From assembly GCF_938030815.1 (NCBI RefSeq), contig NZ_CALHII010000149.1, positions 1 to 40,486 on the forward strand: a stretch of 40,486 bases of DNA, in the 5' to 3' direction. A program made the position numbers and the translations under genes. This document shows positions 39,308 to 40,486 of the stretch, piece after piece. The stretch is from an uncultured Campylobacter sp. Lineage in GTDB: Bacteria; Campylobacterota; Campylobacteria; Campylobacterales; Campylobacteraceae. Positions within the stretch are counted from its first letter, which is position 1. Every line of letters begins with the position of its first letter. The notes beneath the pieces are model-generated. The model did not search any database, was not told the origin of the DNA, and saw only the letters and a program-made list of their open reading frames with translations.

Positions 39308-40486
39308 TTAAAATCCTATCTTTATCTGTTTTAGCATGATCTTTATCTCGGCTATGAATAAAACCGTAAATAAAACCGCAAAGAGCGCAAACGAGATCAT
39401 TATGTTCGTTCCCGCCAGGCTCGTAGCCGCGACGCCCACCGGCATGAGATCTTGTATCGCCCACGGCTGGCGCCCTACTTCGGCCACGATCCAGCCCGCC
39501 TCGCACGCGACGTATCCCAGAGGAATGCTAAAGACGCAAAGCCATAGAATTTTCTTGTATTCGGCGAGATTCTTTCGCATCGCCAAAAATAGCGTTACGA
39601 AAAATAGCAAGATAAAATAGCTTCCCAAAGCCACCATCACGTGGAAGCTGTAAAAGGTAAGCGCCACTGGAGGGACGATCTGCTTCGCATCGTCAAGGTA
39701 GCCGTAGCCTAGATTTTGCATATTTTGGTTGCCGAATAAAATTTCGCGCGCCTGCTGCATCGCCGCGGTGTCATTCGCGTCCTTGGCGACCCTATAATCC
39801 TTCAGCGCTTGCAGGGCGATTTTGCCTTTTTCGATCTTTTTATCCGCGCCTTCGATGCCGAATTTTTCGTTTCCAAATACCAAATCATCGATACCGGGAG
39901 TGAAATTATCAAGCCCTCTCGTAGCCATCAGCCCTAGCGCATAAGGCGCCTTGATCTCAAATAAAAACGGCTCCTTATCGTCTCCGGGAAGTTTGCTCGG
40001 ATTTAAAACTCCCGCCGCGACGATGCCTGCATTTACTTCGCCCTTATACAGACCCTCCATCGCCGCAAGTTTCATCGGCTGCTTTTGCGCGACCTGATAG
40101 GCGCTCTCGTCGCCGCTAAATAGCACGAAAAGCGAGCTTAGCATACCGAAGCTTGCCGCTACGATGAAGCTTTTTTTAGCAAGCGCGAAGTCTTTGTTTT
40201 TTAGCATATAAAATGCCGAAATTCCAAGCACGAAAAGCGCCGCGGTAATGTAGCCGCCGCCGACGGTATGCAAAAATTTAGCCACTCCGAAGTGAGATAG
40301 CGCGATATCTAAAAAATTGCTCATCTCGTTACGCATCGTATCTGGATTAAAGCTCGTACCAACAGGGTTTTGCATCCAAGCATTCGCGATTAGAATCCAA
40401 TACGCGCTTAAATTTGATCCGATCGCCACGAGCCAGGTCGAAAGAAGATGAAATTTTTTGCTTACGCGATCCCAGCCGAAGAACAT
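39308..40486 (-). CDS. cydA: Cytochrome bd oxidase subunit I (N-terminus cut by the window end)
   Basis: CydA carries the three hemes and the quinol site of cytochrome bd. The frame runs off the right edge, so the Met at 40484-40486 is internal and roughly 120 N-terminal residues are missing. Visible blocks are GSNLSAYWILIANAWMQNPVG, a periplasmic loop of moderate length around GLDNFTPGIDDLVFG (the Q-loop), and a heme-helix piece YSFHVMVALGSY. The conserved GWIVAEVGRQPWAIQDLMPV comes near the C-terminus. Promoter and start lie outside the window. cydB follows after one base. Confidence 0.95.
   Translation of the reverse strand: MFFGWDRVSKKFHLLSTWLVAIGSNLSAYWILIANAWMQNPVGTSFNPDTMRNEMSNFLDIALSHFGVAKFLHTVGGGYITAALFVLGISAFYMLKNKDFALAKKSFIVAASFGMLSSLFVLFSGDESAYQVAQKQPMKLAAMEGLYKGEVNAGIVAAGVLNPSKLPGDDKEPFLFEIKAPYALGLMATRGLDNFTPGIDDLVFGNEKFGIEGADKKIEKGKIALQALKDYRVAKDANDTAAMQQAREILFGNQNMQNLGYGYLDDAKQIVPPVALTFYSFHVMVALGSYFILLFFVTLFLAMRKNLAEYKKILWLCVFSIPLGYVACEAGWIVAEVGRQPWAIQDLMPVGVAATSLAGTNIMISFALFAVLFTVLFIAEIKIMLKQIKIGF

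Overview
The window looks like a Campylobacter-type epsilonproteobacterium with fairly high GC, in the range of C. gracilis, C. rectus or C. showae, preceded by about 1.7 kb of foreign DNA. The evidence for the host is gene order and sequence style. The order fabH-plsX-rpmF-yceD-ndk-fdxA with divergent ahpC, and the order ppx/fdxB/cosR/folB/plsY, match Campylobacter jejuni as I remember it. Intergenic DNA is full of AAATTT and AAAATTTT words, and codon use is epsilonproteobacterial. No species call is possible without a database search.

Region 1 (1 to about 1735) is GC-rich, actinobacterial-style polyketide synthase (KR-DH-ACP). It runs in frame into the C-terminal tail of a Campylobacter amino-acid binding protein. 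An assembly chimera is the likeliest reading, with a real insertion or fusion as the alternative.

Region 2 (1735 to 4439) is amino-acid ABC transporter copy A: a truncated binding protein, a full binding protein, a permease and an ATPase, with a series of hairpins between binding protein and permease. After it come a decayed radical-SAM tail, a terminator, a Tat-exported flavocytochrome-c-type reductase subunit (5276-6826), and proline synthesis genes proB and proA. A broken EF-hand mini-gene lies between proB and proA, and one diverged intergenic repeat lies on each side of the pair.

Region 3 (10396 to 14543) is transporter copy B (two binding proteins, permease, ATPase) followed by a cystathionine-type PLP lyase. 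The permeases and ATPases resemble cystine importers, so this looks like sulfur amino-acid uptake and use.

Region 4 (15178 to 28724) holds polA (minus strand), a three-gene DUF2249 / 12-TM heme-copper- or NnrS-like / MIP18 cluster (plus strand), a degenerate 20-bp tandem repeat, and a minus-strand run read herA-like, plsY, folB, cosR, histidine kinase, fdxB, ppx. A divergent MTHFR-like gene on the plus strand ends the region.

Region 5 (28725 to 40486) starts with about 1 kb of gene debris. It continues with the fatty-acid/phospholipid and ribosomal cluster, the fdxA/ahpC divergent pair, a 9-bp VNTR, an M16 peptidase overlapping an SbmA/BacA-type peptide importer, a strong terminator, and a cytochrome bd oxidase operon (cydA cut by the window end, cydB, then a 34-residue membrane peptide).

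The best leads are: the reductase with altered fumarate-site residues, CosR with an intact phospho-acceptor next to a kinase, the DUF2249/NnrS-like/MIP18 cluster, the 34-residue peptide behind cydB, the M16/SbmA pair, and several structured or repetitive intergenic elements. I found no CRISPR array, rRNA, tRNA or intact insertion sequence.
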